Shown: positions 16,402 through 25,633, counted from the first letter of the stretch. The stretch: 64,000 bases of DNA from Muribaculaceae bacterium (GCA_017619935.1 JAFZRJ010000014.1:169685-233684); one strand, 5' to 3'. A program made the numbers and translations. Notes: a model not told the origin generated them from the letters alone.

Positions 16402-17507
16402 TGGTTACCTCCTTTCGTAAGAGGGGTGCACACGCCGTCCACCACCTCATACATGCGGTGGTCGCTGGCGAGCCGCGACACGATACGGTCGATGTGGGCG
16501 CGGTTGGTGTCGGTAATAAAAATCTGTCCGAACTGCTCGCTCGACACCACATCCACGATGCGCTCCACCCGCGAAGCGTCGAGTTTGTCGAAGATGTCAT
16601 CAAGCAGCAGGATGGGTGTGGTGGGGGTGATATCCTTCAAGAAACTGAACTGCGCCAGCCGCAAGGCGATGGTATAGGTCTTGCACTGGCCCTGCGACCC
16701 CGTGCGACGCATGCTGTGGCCATTCAGCAGCAACTCGATGTCGTCGCGATGAACGCCACGGGTGGTGTAGCCCATCACCATGTCGCGCTCACGATTCTGC
16801 GCCAGCACTTGCTGCATGTCCATGTCATTCAGCGAACTGACATATTGCAACTGCACTTGCTCCTGCTCTCCAGCCACCGCTTGATAATAGTGCAAGAAAC
16901 GGGGTGTGAACGCCTCAATCCAGCGTGAACGCGCCTCGTGAATCACTCGGGCGGCACCGCACATCACCTGTTCGACCGTCTCATAGAGAATGGGGTCGCG
17001 CATTTCGCGGCGAATCATGCTGTTACGTTGCTCCACAGCCTTACGGTAACGGATGAGCGCGTCGAGGTACTCGGCGTCGGTCTGAGAGATAATCTGGTCC
17101 ATGAGGCGACGGCGTTCCTCGCCTGTGCCACGAATCAAGTCCCAGTCCATGGGCGAAATCATCACCAGCGGCAGTAACCCGATGTGCTGGCTCAAACGTT
17201 GGTATTCCTTGCCTCCCCGGCGAGCCACCTTGCGTTTTCCTCGCTGCAGCGAGATAGTGATGTCCTCCTCAGTGTCGCGACGTGTATATTGCCCCTGCAG
17301 CATCATGTAGGGTGCTTCGTGCATGATGGCCGAGTTGTCGGGCTGATTACTGCTGCTCTTGCAGAAACTCAGGTAATAGATGGCGTCGAGTATGTTGGTC
17401 TTTCCCATTCCATTATTGCCGATGAGGCAGTTCACCCCCGGGGAAAACTGCAAGGCAGCCTCGGCGATGTTCTTGTAATTGAGAATAGAAAGAGTGTTCA
17501 GTCGCAT
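16398..17507 (-). CDS. recF: DNA replication/repair protein RecF
   Basis: The 369-residue SMC-like ATPase promotes RecA loading at gaps together with RecO and RecR. Walker A is GNNGMGKTN near residue 32, the signature region is GQCKTYTIALRLAQF, and Walker B is PILLLDDIFDKLD. The ATG at 17505-17507 is chosen; three codons further upstream is only a TTG. It has a good promoter (17537-17568) and is coupled to the DUF721 gene. Confidence 0.96.
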   Translation of the reverse strand: MRLNTLSILNYKNIAEAALQFSPGVNCLIGNNGMGKTNILDAIYYLSFCKSSSNQPDNSAIMHEAPYMMLQGQYTRRDTEEDITISLQRGKRKVARRGGKEYQRLSQHIGLLPLVMISPMDWDLIRGTGEERRRLMDQIISQTDAEYLDALIRYRKAVEQRNSMIRREMRDPILYETVEQVMCGAARVIHEARSRWIEAFTPRFLHYYQAVAGEQEQVQLQYVSSLNDMDMQQVLAQNRERDMVMGYTTRGVHRDDIELLLNGHSMRRTGSQGQCKTYTIALRLAQFSFLKDITPTTPILLLDDIFDKLDASRVERIVDVVSSEQFGQIFITDTNRAHIDRIVSRLASDHRMYEVVDGVCTPLTKGGNQ

Positions 17508-17536
17508 GTCCAACAATGGGTTTTATTTTTGCCATA

Positions 17537-17568
17537 CAAAATTACAATTATTCCGTCAGATGTTCAAA
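17537..17568 (-). promoter_or_regulatory. Promoter of recF operon
   Basis: On the minus strand: TTTG (17568-17565), a 20-base spacer, then TAATTTTG (17544-17537), about 30 bases before the recF ATG. Confidence 0.8.
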
Positions 17569-17627
17569 AAAATGTTGCGCTATAGGACTTTTTTGGCTCG
17601 CACCGCCGAAAATCGCGATTTTTGTCG

Positions 17628-17635
17628 TAACTTTG
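17628..17635 (+). promoter_or_regulatory. -7 element of pheT promoter
   Basis: TAACTTTG is followed by a ~20-base leader to the ATG at 17658. No TTTG at the preferred spacing was seen. Confidence 0.6.
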
Positions 17636-17657
17636 CAGTTTGAATAAATCATTAACT

Positions 17658-20123
17658 ATGAATATATCTTATAAATGGCTTAAAAAGTTCATCGACACCG
17701 ACCTCACTCCCGATGAGGTGAGCGTTGCTCTCACATCACTCGGACTGGAGGTGGGTTCGCTGGAACGTGTTGAAACTATCCGTGGCGGACTGCGAGGACT
17801 CGTTGTGGGACACGTGCTCACATGCATCGACCACCCTAATAGCGACCACTTGCACATCACCACCGTGGACCTGGGCGACGGTAACGACCCCGTACAGATC
17901 GTTTGCGGTGCCCCCAACGTGGCAGCCAACCAAAAGGTGATTGTAGCCACACTGGGCACCAAACTCTACGACGGAGACCAAGAGTTCACCATCAAGCGCT
18001 CGAAAATGCGCGGGGAGGAATCGCTGGGCATGATTTGTGCCGAAGATGAAATCGGTGTTGGCAGCAGCCACGACGGTATCATCGTGCTGCCCGACGACAC
18101 TCCCGTGGGTATGCCCGCAGCCGAGTATTACAAAGTTGACGACGACTGGCTCATTGAAGTGGACTTGACCCCTAACCGTATTGACGGAGGCTCACACTAC
18201 GGTGTGGCACGCGACTTGAGCGCATGGTGCAAGCAAAATAACCGAAAAGGCACACTCATCAAACCTTCGGTGGGCGTTTTCAAAACCGACAGGACCGACG
18301 GCGGCATTCCCGTTGAGGTCAAGACCCCCGAAGCATGTCCGCGCTATAGCGGCGTCACCATTCGTGGCGTGAAAGTGCAAGAAAGCCCCAAGTGGCTCAA
18401 AGACCTGCTCCTCGCCGTGGGCCAGCGCCCCATCAACAATATCGTTGACATCACCAACTACATCTTGTTGGGACTGGGACAGCCCATGCACTGCTTTGAC
18501 CTGGCTAAGGTCAAAGGCAACAAAGTGGTGGTGAGCACGGTGAAAGATGGCACTAAATTTGTCACCCTCGACGGCGAAGAGCGCACGCTCACCGACCGCG
18601 ACCTGATGATATGCAACACCGAGGAACCCATGTGCATCGGCGGTGTGTTCGGCGGCCTTAACTCGGGTGTGACCGAAAGCACCACCGACATCTTCCTGGA
18701 GTCGGCCTATTTCCATCCCACATGGATTCGCAAGACGGCTCGCCGATTCGGCCTGAATACCGACGCGTCGTTCCGGTTTGAACGCGGCATTGACCCCAAC
18801 GAAACCGTGCACTTCCTCATGATTGCAGCGCAGATGGTCAAAGAACTGGCCGGCGGCATCATTTGTGGCGATATCGTTGACGTGAAAGCGCACGAGTTCC
18901 CCGGATTCCCGGTTGATTTGGAATATACCTATGTAACCAATCTCATCGGAAAGGAAATCGACAAGGAAACCATCAAGAGCATCCTGCGCAGCCTCGAAAT
19001 CAAAATCGTCGATGAAGAAGACGACCGGTTGCAACTCGTGGTGCCCACCTATCGAGTGGACGTGCAACGCCCCTGCGACGTGGTGGAGGACATCTTGCGC
19101 GTGTACGGCTACAACAATGTGGAGATTCCCACTGAAGTGCGGTCCAACTTGTCGAGCAAAACGATGGTGGACTTTGCCGACGACATGCAGGAACACATCA
19201 GCAACCAACTCACTGCTGTAGGCTACAACGAAATCATGAACAACTCGCTCACTCCGGCCAGTTACTACACCGACAGCAAAGCCTATCCCGAGGCCAACTG
19301 CGTGCACGTGATGAATCCGTTGAGCAGTGACTTGAACGTGATGCGCCAAACATTGCTCTACGGCGGACTTGAGAGCGTAGCACGAAACATCAACCACAAG
19401 AACCAGAACCTGCGCCTCTATGAGTTCGGTACCACCTACCACTATGAACCCGGCACCGACCAAACCGAAAAGGCGCTGGCTCCCTACACCGAGGGGAAAT
19501 ACCTGGGCATGTGGATGAGCGGCAACAACCATGGTGACGCGTGGGCCGACAAGGTGCGACCCGCTAATGTCTATGACTTGAAAGCACACCTTGAAAATGT
19601 GCTCATAGGCATGGGCATCAACATCGATGACCTGATTCTGGAACAGACCGAGGACGACACGCTGAATCCCGCATTGGCCTACAACACCCGCGGTGGCAAG
19701 AACGTGGCGTTGCTGGGTGTCGTCACCGACGAGCAACTCAAGAAACTTGATGTGGGACAACCCGTGTTCTACGCGCAAGTCGATTGGAAACAAGCCTGCA
19801 AACTTGCCGCAAAGAAAGACATCAAGTATTACGACCTGCCGAAGACACTGCCCGTGCGCCGCGACCTGGCGCTGCTCGTCGATCATGCCGTCACCTACGA
19901 CGACATTCGCCGAGTGGTGATGGACAGCGACCGCAAACTGCTGCGCGAGGTGAACCTCTTCGATGTTTACGAAAGCAACAAGTTGGAAGCCGGCAAGAAG
20001 TCTTACGCCATCAGCATGACCCTGCAGGACGACAACAAGACCTTGCAGGACAAGCAAATTGATGCCGTGATGCAGAAAGTCATCAATAACCTCGAGAGCA
20101 AACTCGGAGCCAAACTGCGCTAA
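17658..20123 (+). CDS. pheT: Phenylalanine-tRNA ligase beta subunit
   Basis: The 821-residue protein has the bacterial PheT layout. An N-terminal tRNA-binding OB domain (about 40-155, with GDGNDPVQIVCGAPNV) is followed by a B3/B4 editing region around residues 210-400 and a B5 domain near 405-480. The catalytic-like core and the C-terminal FDX-ACB anticodon-binding domain follow (about 725-820, starting near YDLPKTLPVRRDLALLVD). The ATG at 17658 is chosen; the frame also runs to a TTG at 17640. The pheS gene is not in the window. Third codon positions are strikingly C-rich. Confidence 0.97.
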   Translation: MNISYKWLKKFIDTDLTPDEVSVALTSLGLEVGSLERVETIRGGLRGLVVGHVLTCIDHPNSDHLHITTVDLGDGNDPVQIVCGAPNVAANQKVIVATLGTKLYDGDQEFTIKRSKMRGEESLGMICAEDEIGVGSSHDGIIVLPDDTPVGMPAAEYYKVDDDWLIEVDLTPNRIDGGSHYGVARDLSAWCKQNNRKGTLIKPSVGVFKTDRTDGGIPVEVKTPEACPRYSGVTIRGVKVQESPKWLKDLLLAVGQRPINNIVDITNYILLGLGQPMHCFDLAKVKGNKVVVSTVKDGTKFVTLDGEERTLTDRDLMICNTEEPMCIGGVFGGLNSGVTESTTDIFLESAYFHPTWIRKTARRFGLNTDASFRFERGIDPNETVHFLMIAAQMVKELAGGIICGDIVDVKAHEFPGFPVDLEYTYVTNLIGKEIDKETIKSILRSLEIKIVDEEDDRLQLVVPTYRVDVQRPCDVVEDILRVYGYNNVEIPTEVRSNLSSKTMVDFADDMQEHISNQLTAVGYNEIMNNSLTPASYYTDSKAYPEANCVHVMNPLSSDLNVMRQTLLYGGLESVARNINHKNQNLRLYEFGTTYHYEPGTDQTEKALAPYTEGKYLGMWMSGNNHGDAWADKVRPANVYDLKAHLENVLIGMGINIDDLILEQTEDDTLNPALAYNTRGGKNVALLGVVTDEQLKKLDVGQPVFYAQVDWKQACKLAAKKDIKYYDLPKTLPVRRDLALLVDHAVTYDDIRRVVMDSDRKLLREVNLFDVYESNKLEAGKKSYAISMTLQDDNKTLQDKQIDAVMQKVINNLESKLGAKLR

Positions 20124-20138
20124 GGTTTCATCCAAATC

Positions 20139-20175
20139 AACGCCCTTCAGAAATTCTTCTCGGGGCGTTTGTTTT
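20139..20175 (+). terminator. Terminator after pheT
   Basis: AACGCCC (20139-20145) pairs with GGGCGTT (20163-20169) and is followed by TGTTTTAT. Confidence 0.75.
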
Positions 20176-20205
20176 ATAGTTATGTATCAATAATTATACT
20201 GTGAT

Positions 20206-21081
20206 ATGAAGAATCCGGCCACCGGCACGCATCACGGCCCTGACGCGCAACCCGAACTGCTGCTGGGGCACGGCTACACGGGACACGAGCACCTGCCGGA
20301 ATTCGGGCTCATCAACATGAACGCGCGGCTCTACGACCCGGCGCTGGGCCGTTTCCTCAGCCCCGACCCCGTGGTGCAGGCCCCTGACGACACGCAGAGC
20401 TTCAACCGGTACTCCTACTGCCTGAACAACCCACTGCGATACACCGACCCCGATGGGAAGGTGATTCGCACTATAGTTAATGGTGTAGCCTATGATTATA
20501 AAAAGGGTAATGACGGTTCTTATGGTTTTTACAATAGCCTCGGCGAACTATATGAAGGACCGAACTCCTTTATATTTGACTTAACTGTCGCTTTGGAAGA
20601 GATTCAAAATGGTGACTTTGGGAAAATCTTCATTTCTGACCTTGTCAACAGCGAGAATGTAGTCATTGTTGAATATACAACAGGTTCCAATGGTTTCAAC
20701 TCAAGCAATGACACGGCTAACTGGAATCCGGACTCCAACGAAGGTGGAATATCCAAGTTAGGTAATAATGGCTATACCACTTCCCGGCCATCATACATAG
20801 GATTAGGACATGAACTAGGCCATGCGGCAGACAAGTTTTACGGAAAATATGACGAGTCAACATGGTTTTTAACAATCAATAAAGTAATTGACCGTACTGA
20901 AATATATGCCTGCCAAATTGAGAATATGATCAGATTTGAGCATAACATCTCATTACGAACTCATTATGCCTATTCCGAAGATAGTGTTATTGTTCCGATT
21001 GCTGTTTCCGCAATTCCGAATTATAATTCCATATATTATCGTCCAAAGCCTTATTTACCAATTTATTTTATTATTTATTAG
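20206..21081 (+). CDS. Orphan Rhs tip: RHS core fused to candidate M91-like metallopeptidase toxin domain
   Basis: The 291-residue protein has two parts. Residues ~20-86 match the RHS repeat-associated core (LINMNARLYDPALGRFLSPD, ending NPLRYTDPDGK), the conserved end of polymorphic Rhs toxins. After DPDGK the DNA turns abruptly AT-rich and a variable C-terminal domain begins. That domain holds HELGH at residues 202-206 and a downstream RTEIYACQIENMIRFEH segment with glutamate 232 as possible third zinc ligand. The pattern resembles M91 (NleD-type) effector peptidases. There is no signal peptide, no full-length Rhs barrel and no recognisable promoter, so it is probably a displaced tip, expressed only if joined to a full Rhs gene. 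The core assignment is firm; the protease class is inference. Confidence 0.75.
   Translation: MKNPATGTHHGPDAQPELLLGHGYTGHEHLPEFGLINMNARLYDPALGRFLSPDPVVQAPDDTQSFNRYSYCLNNPLRYTDPDGKVIRTIVNGVAYDYKKGNDGSYGFYNSLGELYEGPNSFIFDLTVALEEIQNGDFGKIFISDLVNSENVVIVEYTTGSNGFNSSNDTANWNPDSNEGGISKLGNNGYTTSRPSYIGLGHELGHAADKFYGKYDESTWFLTINKVIDRTEIYACQIENMIRFEHNISLRTHYAYSEDSVIVPIAVSAIPNYNSIYYRPKPYLPIYFIIY
20330..20415 (+). repeat. 86-bp Rhs core direct repeat, copy 1
   Basis: This segment of the RHS core coding sequence is identical over 86 bp to 21974-22059. The two copies are in the same orientation, 1644 bp apart. Confidence 0.95.
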
Positions 21082-21082
21082 A

Positions 21083-21877
21083 ATGTTAATGCGTATATTC
21101 TTGGTTTGTATTTTATTGATGTCTATTGGTTGTATTAGCCGCACCAATACTGGTTCAGCAAATAAGAGTAACAGAGACACTATCCTTAAAGAATCATTAA
21201 ATAGAAGCCATAGTGACAGTGTTACGGAGAATAGCGAACTACCAATTAAGGATTTACCTAAATATAAGCCTCTTAAAGCTTCGTGGAAGTCCATTAGCCA
21301 TTTGGTCTCATATTGTATGTCTAACAGATTGAATCTAGTACAAGGACAATATAAGCACAACCTGCAAAAACTGGATGGTGAAAAAGAATTATTTATTATA
21401 CGCGTGAAAAAAGCAGAGTTGGCAAAAGATAGCGGCGATATTGAAAGGGTTGCCACTTTTGCTATGGTTAACGACACCATATATTTTGTTGAATCTACTT
21501 CTATAACGGCACTGGGTTCGGTCTCTGTTTTCCTTTGGAATAAAGGGAATGATAGGAAAAAGGGTAATAATGTCATCATTAGATCTCATGAGAAGAAAGA
21601 AAAATGCATATTGCTAAAGGAGCAATATCAATTACAATTTGAATATATAGCAAAGTCTGTGGATGACACTTATTTTAATCATTATCCGCTATTGAAAGAG
21701 AAGATTGAGATATGGGATATACCATTTCTTACCGCTATCAAGCGATCACCTAAAGTTAAGAACGAGATGTCAAGATATGTGGTTCGTGTCATCATTCAAA
21801 ACGGCAATATCACAAGTTGCGAATGGATTATTATAGAAACACTCTATAAACCTGACGCAAGTTATATCATTGAGTGA
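21083..21877 (+). CDS. Candidate immunity lipoprotein for the Rhs-tip toxin
   Basis: The 264-residue protein begins MLMRIFLVCILLMSIGC, a short lipoprotein signal with an SIGC lipobox, so it is predicted to be membrane-anchored in the cell envelope. The remainder is a charged, AT-rich-coded, mainly beta/alpha domain with no family that I recognise. Its ATG (21083) starts one base after the toxin stop, the tight coupling expected of a toxin-immunity pair. An envelope-anchored immunity protein would fit a toxin neutralised outside the cytoplasm, but that is inference. An in-frame reading upstream overlaps the toxin and is rejected. Confidence 0.65.
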   Translation: MLMRIFLVCILLMSIGCISRTNTGSANKSNRDTILKESLNRSHSDSVTENSELPIKDLPKYKPLKASWKSISHLVSYCMSNRLNLVQGQYKHNLQKLDGEKELFIIRVKKAELAKDSGDIERVATFAMVNDTIYFVESTSITALGSVSVFLWNKGNDRKKGNNVIIRSHEKKEKCILLKEQYQLQFEYIAKSVDDTYFNHYPLLKEKIEIWDIPFLTAIKRSPKVKNEMSRYVVRVIIQNGNITSCEWIIIETLYKPDASYIIE

Positions 21878-21939
21878 GTTCCTTTCGCAAGACCCGAGGA
21901 CCCCGACACAAACAATTAAGGATAAAGCAGACACTGACA

Positions 21940-22161
21940 ATGCTTGATAAAGAAACATATTCGATAGAGGTTTTCTACGACCCGGCGCTGGGCCGTTTCC
22001 TCAGCCCCGACCCCGTGGTGCAGGCCCCTGACGACACGCAGAGCTTCAACCGGTACTCCATGCAGAAATACGGTCCGAACTCAAAAACATTTTCACTGTA
22101 TCAGCCATTAGGATTCGTATCAGAACAGACTATACAATTTGCTCATTTATTGGATCAATGA
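21940..22161 (+). pseudogene. Second, degenerate Rhs tip remnant
   Basis: From an ATG at 21940 the frame encodes a short non-Rhs lead, then the same RHS core fragment (FYDPALGRFLSPDPVVQAPD) from the 86-bp repeat, and then 34 unrelated residues ending LLDQ. It lacks both the upstream core (GHGYTGHE) and the NPLRYTDPDGK junction, so it cannot be a functional tip. It looks like the scar of an older tip exchange. Confidence 0.75.
21974..22059 (+). repeat. 86-bp Rhs core direct repeat, copy 2
   Basis: Identical to 20330-20415. It marks the right end of the toxin/immunity insert. Confidence 0.95.
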
Positions 22162-22215
22162 CCCTTTCGGATTCAAATAATTTACAATTCGTCATTTGCC
22201 AATCATATTTTTTCG

Positions 22216-22223
22216 TAACTTTG
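22216..22223 (+). promoter_or_regulatory. -7 element of yebC promoter
   Basis: TAACTTTG, with TTTG at 22195-22198 upstream (17-base spacer, slightly short). The leader is about 80 bases. Confidence 0.6.
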
Positions 22224-22308
22224 CAACTCAAATAGAAACTTTAATCTTGGCCACAGAATGATGTGACCGAAATATTACCGTAAACAAACAACTAAAAACA
22301 AATAAAAA

Positions 22309-23037
22309 ATGGGAAGAGCTTTTGAATACCGTAAAGCAAGAAAACTGAAACGCTGGGGCAGTATGTCCCGCACGTTCACCAAGATTGGTAAGGAAATCAC
22401 TATGGCCGTGAAATCGGGCGGTCCCGACCCCGATTCCAACTCTCGCCTGCGTGCCCTCATGGCCAACGCCAAGGCCGCCAATATGCCTAAAGACACCGTT
22501 GAGCGCGCCATCAAGAAAGCCAGCGACAAGGATGCCGGCGACTACAAGGAGGTCATCTACGAAGGATTTGCCCCTCATGGCATCGCGGTTCTCGTTGAAA
22601 CGGCTACCGACAACACCACCCGCACCGTGGCCAACGTACGCAACTACTTCAACAAGAAGGGCGGCAACTTGGGCAACTCGGGCACCGTGGGATTCCTTTT
22701 CTCGCACAAGTGCTATTTCCACGTGGAGCCTAAAGACGGCATCACTCTCGACGACCTGGAACTGGAACTCATCGACTACGGCGCCGAAGACTTCGACATG
22801 GACGAGGAGGAAATCATGATTGGTGGCGCTTTTGAGGCCAATGGAGACATTCAGAAATATCTTGAAGACAACCAATTCGAAATCAAGAGTTCGGAATTCG
22901 TCTATGAACCTGCCGAGTACAAGGAACTCACCGCCGAGCAACGCGCCGACGTGGAGGCCCTGATTGAAGCGCTCGAGGAGGACGACGACGTGCAGAATGT
23001 CTTCACCAACATGCAGGCCGGAGACGAAGAAGAGTAA
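22309..23037 (+). CDS. YebC/PmpR/TACO1-family protein
   Basis: The 242-residue protein starts MGRAFEYRKARKLKRWGSM. It contains the family's GPDPDSNSRLRALMANAKAA helix and the NVRNYFNKKGGNLGNSGTVG segment. YebC-family proteins were described as transcriptional regulators and more recently as translation factors relieving ribosome stalling at proline-rich stretches; TACO1 is the mitochondrial homologue. The C-terminus is very acidic. It is monocistronic, between its own promoter and a terminator. Confidence 0.95.
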   Translation: MGRAFEYRKARKLKRWGSMSRTFTKIGKEITMAVKSGGPDPDSNSRLRALMANAKAANMPKDTVERAIKKASDKDAGDYKEVIYEGFAPHGIAVLVETATDNTTRTVANVRNYFNKKGGNLGNSGTVGFLFSHKCYFHVEPKDGITLDDLELELIDYGAEDFDMDEEEIMIGGAFEANGDIQKYLEDNQFEIKSSEFVYEPAEYKELTAEQRADVEALIEALEEDDDVQNVFTNMQAGDEEE

Positions 23038-23059
23038 CCCATCACAACGACAACACCAG

Positions 23060-23095
23060 AAAGTGCAGGAAACCCAGTTGCTTTCTGCACTTTTG
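23060..23095 (+). terminator. Terminator after yebC
   Basis: AAAGTGCAG (23060-23068) pairs with CTGCACTTT (23085-23093) and ends in TTTTGAAT. Confidence 0.8.
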
Positions 23096-23126
23096 AATTG
23101 TCATCACGCAACACACATCACGCATC

Positions 23127-24038
23127 ATGGAACAGGATAACCAACAGCCAACCAGCACGCACCGCGCAGGGTTTGTCAACATCGTGGGCAATCCCAACGT
23201 GGGCAAATCCACCTTGAGCAACCGGCTCGTGGGGGAGCGGCTGTCCATCATCACCAGCAAGGCGCAGACTACAAGGCACCGCATCATGGGCATCGTCAAC
23301 GGCCCCGATTACCAAATCGTGTTCAGCGACACGCCCGGAGTGCTCAAACCCAAGTTCAAGCTGCAGGAGAGCATGCTGGAATATTCCAACAGCGCACTCA
23401 TTGATGCCGATGTGCTGCTCTATGTGACCGATGTCATCGAAACGCCCACCAAGAACCAGGAGTTTCTTGACAAGGTTGCCCGTGAGAAAATCCCCATCCT
23501 GCTCGTCATCAACAAGATAGACTTGCTCAAAGGAAACGATGACCTGATGGCGCTCATCGACAAGTGGAAACAACTGCTGCCAACCGCCGAGGTGTTCCCC
23601 ACTAGCGCCACCGAGAATTTCAACGTCGATAACCTGATGGCACGCATCGTGGAACTGCTGCCCGAAAGCCCTCCCTACTTTGGCAAGGACGCGCTCACCG
23701 ACCGCAGCTCGCGATTCTTCGTGACCGAGATTATCAGGGAGAAAATTCTGCTGACCTATGACAAGGAAGTGCCCTACGCCACACAGGTGCTCGTGGAGAA
23801 ATACACCGAGAGCGACACCGCCATCCACATCATGGCAGTCATCTATGTGGAGCGCGACAGCCAGAAGGGCATCATCATCGGGCACCAAGGGCGGAAACTC
23901 AAGCACGTGGGCATAGAAGCACGAAAAGACATTGAAAAATTCTTTGACAAACGCGTCTATCTCGAACTCTACGTCAAGGTGGAACGTGACTGGCGCAACC
24001 AGGAGAACAAGTTGCGTGCCTTCGGGTACATCGAATAA
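23127..24038 (+). CDS. era: GTPase Era
   Basis: The 303-residue protein has the G1 loop [14 protein letters not shown], a switch region with TTRHRIMG, DTPGV (G3) and NKIDL (G4). A C-terminal KH RNA-binding domain follows (about 220-300, including IIIGHQGRKLKHVG). Era binds 16S rRNA 3' ends and is needed for 30S assembly. ATG at 23127. The der gene follows after 59 bases; two ribosome-assembly GTPases side by side are probably co-transcribed. Confidence 0.97.
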   Translation: MEQDNQQPTSTHRAGFVNIVGNPNVGKSTLSNRLVGERLSIITSKAQTTRHRIMGIVNGPDYQIVFSDTPGVLKPKFKLQESMLEYSNSALIDADVLLYVTDVIETPTKNQEFLDKVAREKIPILLVINKIDLLKGNDDLMALIDKWKQLLPTAEVFPTSATENFNVDNLMARIVELLPESPPYFGKDALTDRSSRFFVTEIIREKILLTYDKEVPYATQVLVEKYTESDTAIHIMAVIYVERDSQKGIIIGHQGRKLKHVGIEARKDIEKFFDKRVYLELYVKVERDWRNQENKLRAFGYIE

Positions 24039-24097
24039 AACTCACGTGTTTTTTATCGATCACACAAGTATAACAATCAATTCATGACAATATCACT

Positions 24098-25411
24098 ATG
24101 GGACGACTAGTTGCAATCGTGGGACGACCTAACGTGGGCAAATCCACACTCTTTAACCGACTGACGCAAACGCGCGCCGCCATCGTCAACGACACCAGCG
24201 GCACCACCCGCGACCGCCAATACGGCAAAATGGAATGGAACGGTATGGAAATGAGCGTGGTGGACACCGGCGGATGGGTGGTGAACTCCGAAGACATCTT
24301 TGAGAGCGAAATCAACAAGCAGGTGTACCTCGCCATCGAAGAGGCCGACGTCATTCTCTTTGTGGTGGACATCAAAAACGGTATTACCGACCTTGACGAC
24401 CACGTGGCCACCATCTTGCGAAAATCGGACAAACCCGTCATCGTGGTCACCAACAAGGACGACAACAACGAGAGCATCTACGCCGAAGCCGAATTCTACG
24501 CGTTGGGGCTGGGGCAACCCTTCTCCATCTCGGCAATCAACGGCACAGGCACGGGCGACCTGCTCGACGAGGTAGTGCGTCGCATGCCCGAAGGCGGCAA
24601 CAGCGAACCCGACGACGAACTGCCACGATTTGCCATCGTGGGACGTCCTAACGCTGGCAAGTCGTCGCTCATCAACTCGCTTATGGACGAAGAGCGAAAC
24701 ATCGTTACCGACATTGCCGGCACCACCCGCGACAGCATCTACTCGCGATACAACAAGTTCGGGTTCGACTTCTATCTGGTCGATACCGCCGGCATCCGCA
24801 AGAAAAACAAGGTGAACGAAGACATTGAGTATTACTCGGTGTTGCGCTCCATACGAGCCATTGAAAACTGCGACGTGTGCATCCTGCTCATCGACGCCAC
24901 GCGAGGCATCGAGGCGCAAGACGTGAACATCTTCTCCATCATTCAGAAAAACCGCAAGGGACTCGTTGTGCTGGTCAACAAGTGGGACATCGCCGAGGTG
25001 AAATCGCAGCAGAGCATCAAGGTCATGGAAGCGGCCATCAGAGAACGGCTCGCCCCGTTCACCGACTTCCCCATCGTCTTCGGGTCGGCACTCACCAAGC
25101 AACGCATCTACAAAGTGCTGGAGACCGCCATCGACGTGTATAAGAACCGGCAAATCGTCATCCCTACATCACAACTCAACAACGTGATGCAAGAGGCCAT
25201 TCAAGCGTTCCCGCCACCCGCGGTAAAAGGCAAGTACATCAAAATCAAATATGTCACCATGCTCAAAGGAGCACATGTGCCTACGTTCATTTTCTTCTGC
25301 AACTTGCCGCAGTGGATTCGCGACCCCTACAAACGCTATTTGGAAAACAAAATACGCGAGCATTGGAACTTGACCGGAACGATGATCAACCTCTTCTTCC
25401 GCGAGAAGTAG
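24098..25411 (+). CDS. der: Ribosome biogenesis GTPase Der (EngA)
   Basis: The 437-residue protein has two tandem GTPase domains. The first has [14 protein letters not shown] and DTGGW, the second [14 protein letters not shown] and [10 protein letters not shown]-terminal KH-like domain follows (about 350-435). Der acts in 50S subunit assembly. ATG at 24098. Codons are strongly C-ending, like those of era and pheT. Confidence 0.97.
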   Translation: MGRLVAIVGRPNVGKSTLFNRLTQTRAAIVNDTSGTTRDRQYGKMEWNGMEMSVVDTGGWVVNSEDIFESEINKQVYLAIEEADVILFVVDIKNGITDLDDHVATILRKSDKPVIVVTNKDDNNESIYAEAEFYALGLGQPFSISAINGTGTGDLLDEVVRRMPEGGNSEPDDELPRFAIVGRPNAGKSSLINSLMDEERNIVTDIAGTTRDSIYSRYNKFGFDFYLVDTAGIRKKNKVNEDIEYYSVLRSIRAIENCDVCILLIDATRGIEAQDVNIFSIIQKNRKGLVVLVNKWDIAEVKSQQSIKVMEAAIRERLAPFTDFPIVFGSALTKQRIYKVLETAIDVYKNRQIVIPTSQLNNVMQEAIQAFPPPAVKGKYIKIKYVTMLKGAHVPTFIFFCNLPQWIRDPYKRYLENKIREHWNLTGTMINLFFREK

Positions 25412-25491
25412 CCCGTCGTTAGCACATCAGGAACAGCACGCTTAAAAAGCCGACAAAAAATGCACTGAAAAAAATAATTGTTGATAATCAA

Positions 25492-25521
25492 TTGCCATTT
25501 ATCAATTATTTTGTAACTTTG
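25492..25521 (+). promoter_or_regulatory. Promoter of the CAU tRNA
   Basis: TTG at 25492-25494, a 19-base spacer, then TAACTTTG at 25514-25521, 32 bases before the tRNA. Confidence 0.8.
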
Positions 25522-25553
25522 CACTCGCTTTCGTGAGCCACTGCTCCCGAAAC

Positions 25554-25627
25554 GGTCCTATAGCTCAGTTGGTTAGAGCACCTGACTCATAATCAGGGAG
25601 TCCTTGGTTCAAGCCCAAGTGGGACCA
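25554..25627 (+). tRNA. tRNA with CAT anticodon (Met elongator or Ile2)
   Basis: This is a 74-nt cloverleaf. The acceptor GGTCCTA pairs with TGGGACC (one G-U pair), the anticodon stem CCTGA/TCAGG encloses CTCATAA with CAT at 25588-25590, and the T-loop is GGTTCAAGCCC. CCA is not encoded (ACAA follows). A CAT anticodon can be elongator Met or, after lysidine modification, Ile2. I cannot decide between them from the sequence alone. Confidence 0.93.
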
Positions 25628-25633
25628 CAAATC

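Noticed and set aside
18192-20135. 647-residue open frame on the minus strand opposite pheT
   Set aside because: It is an antisense shadow caused by the C-rich third positions of pheT; the composition is histidine- and valine-rich with no domain, and pheT on the other strand is unambiguous.
20936-21082. Upstream part of the lipoprotein frame overlapping the toxin gene
   Set aside because: It overlaps the toxin in another frame; the lipoprotein signal starts at 21083.
24107-25153. 348-residue minus-strand frame opposite der
   Set aside because: It has the same histidine/valine/aspartate-rich shadow composition opposite a clear GTPase.
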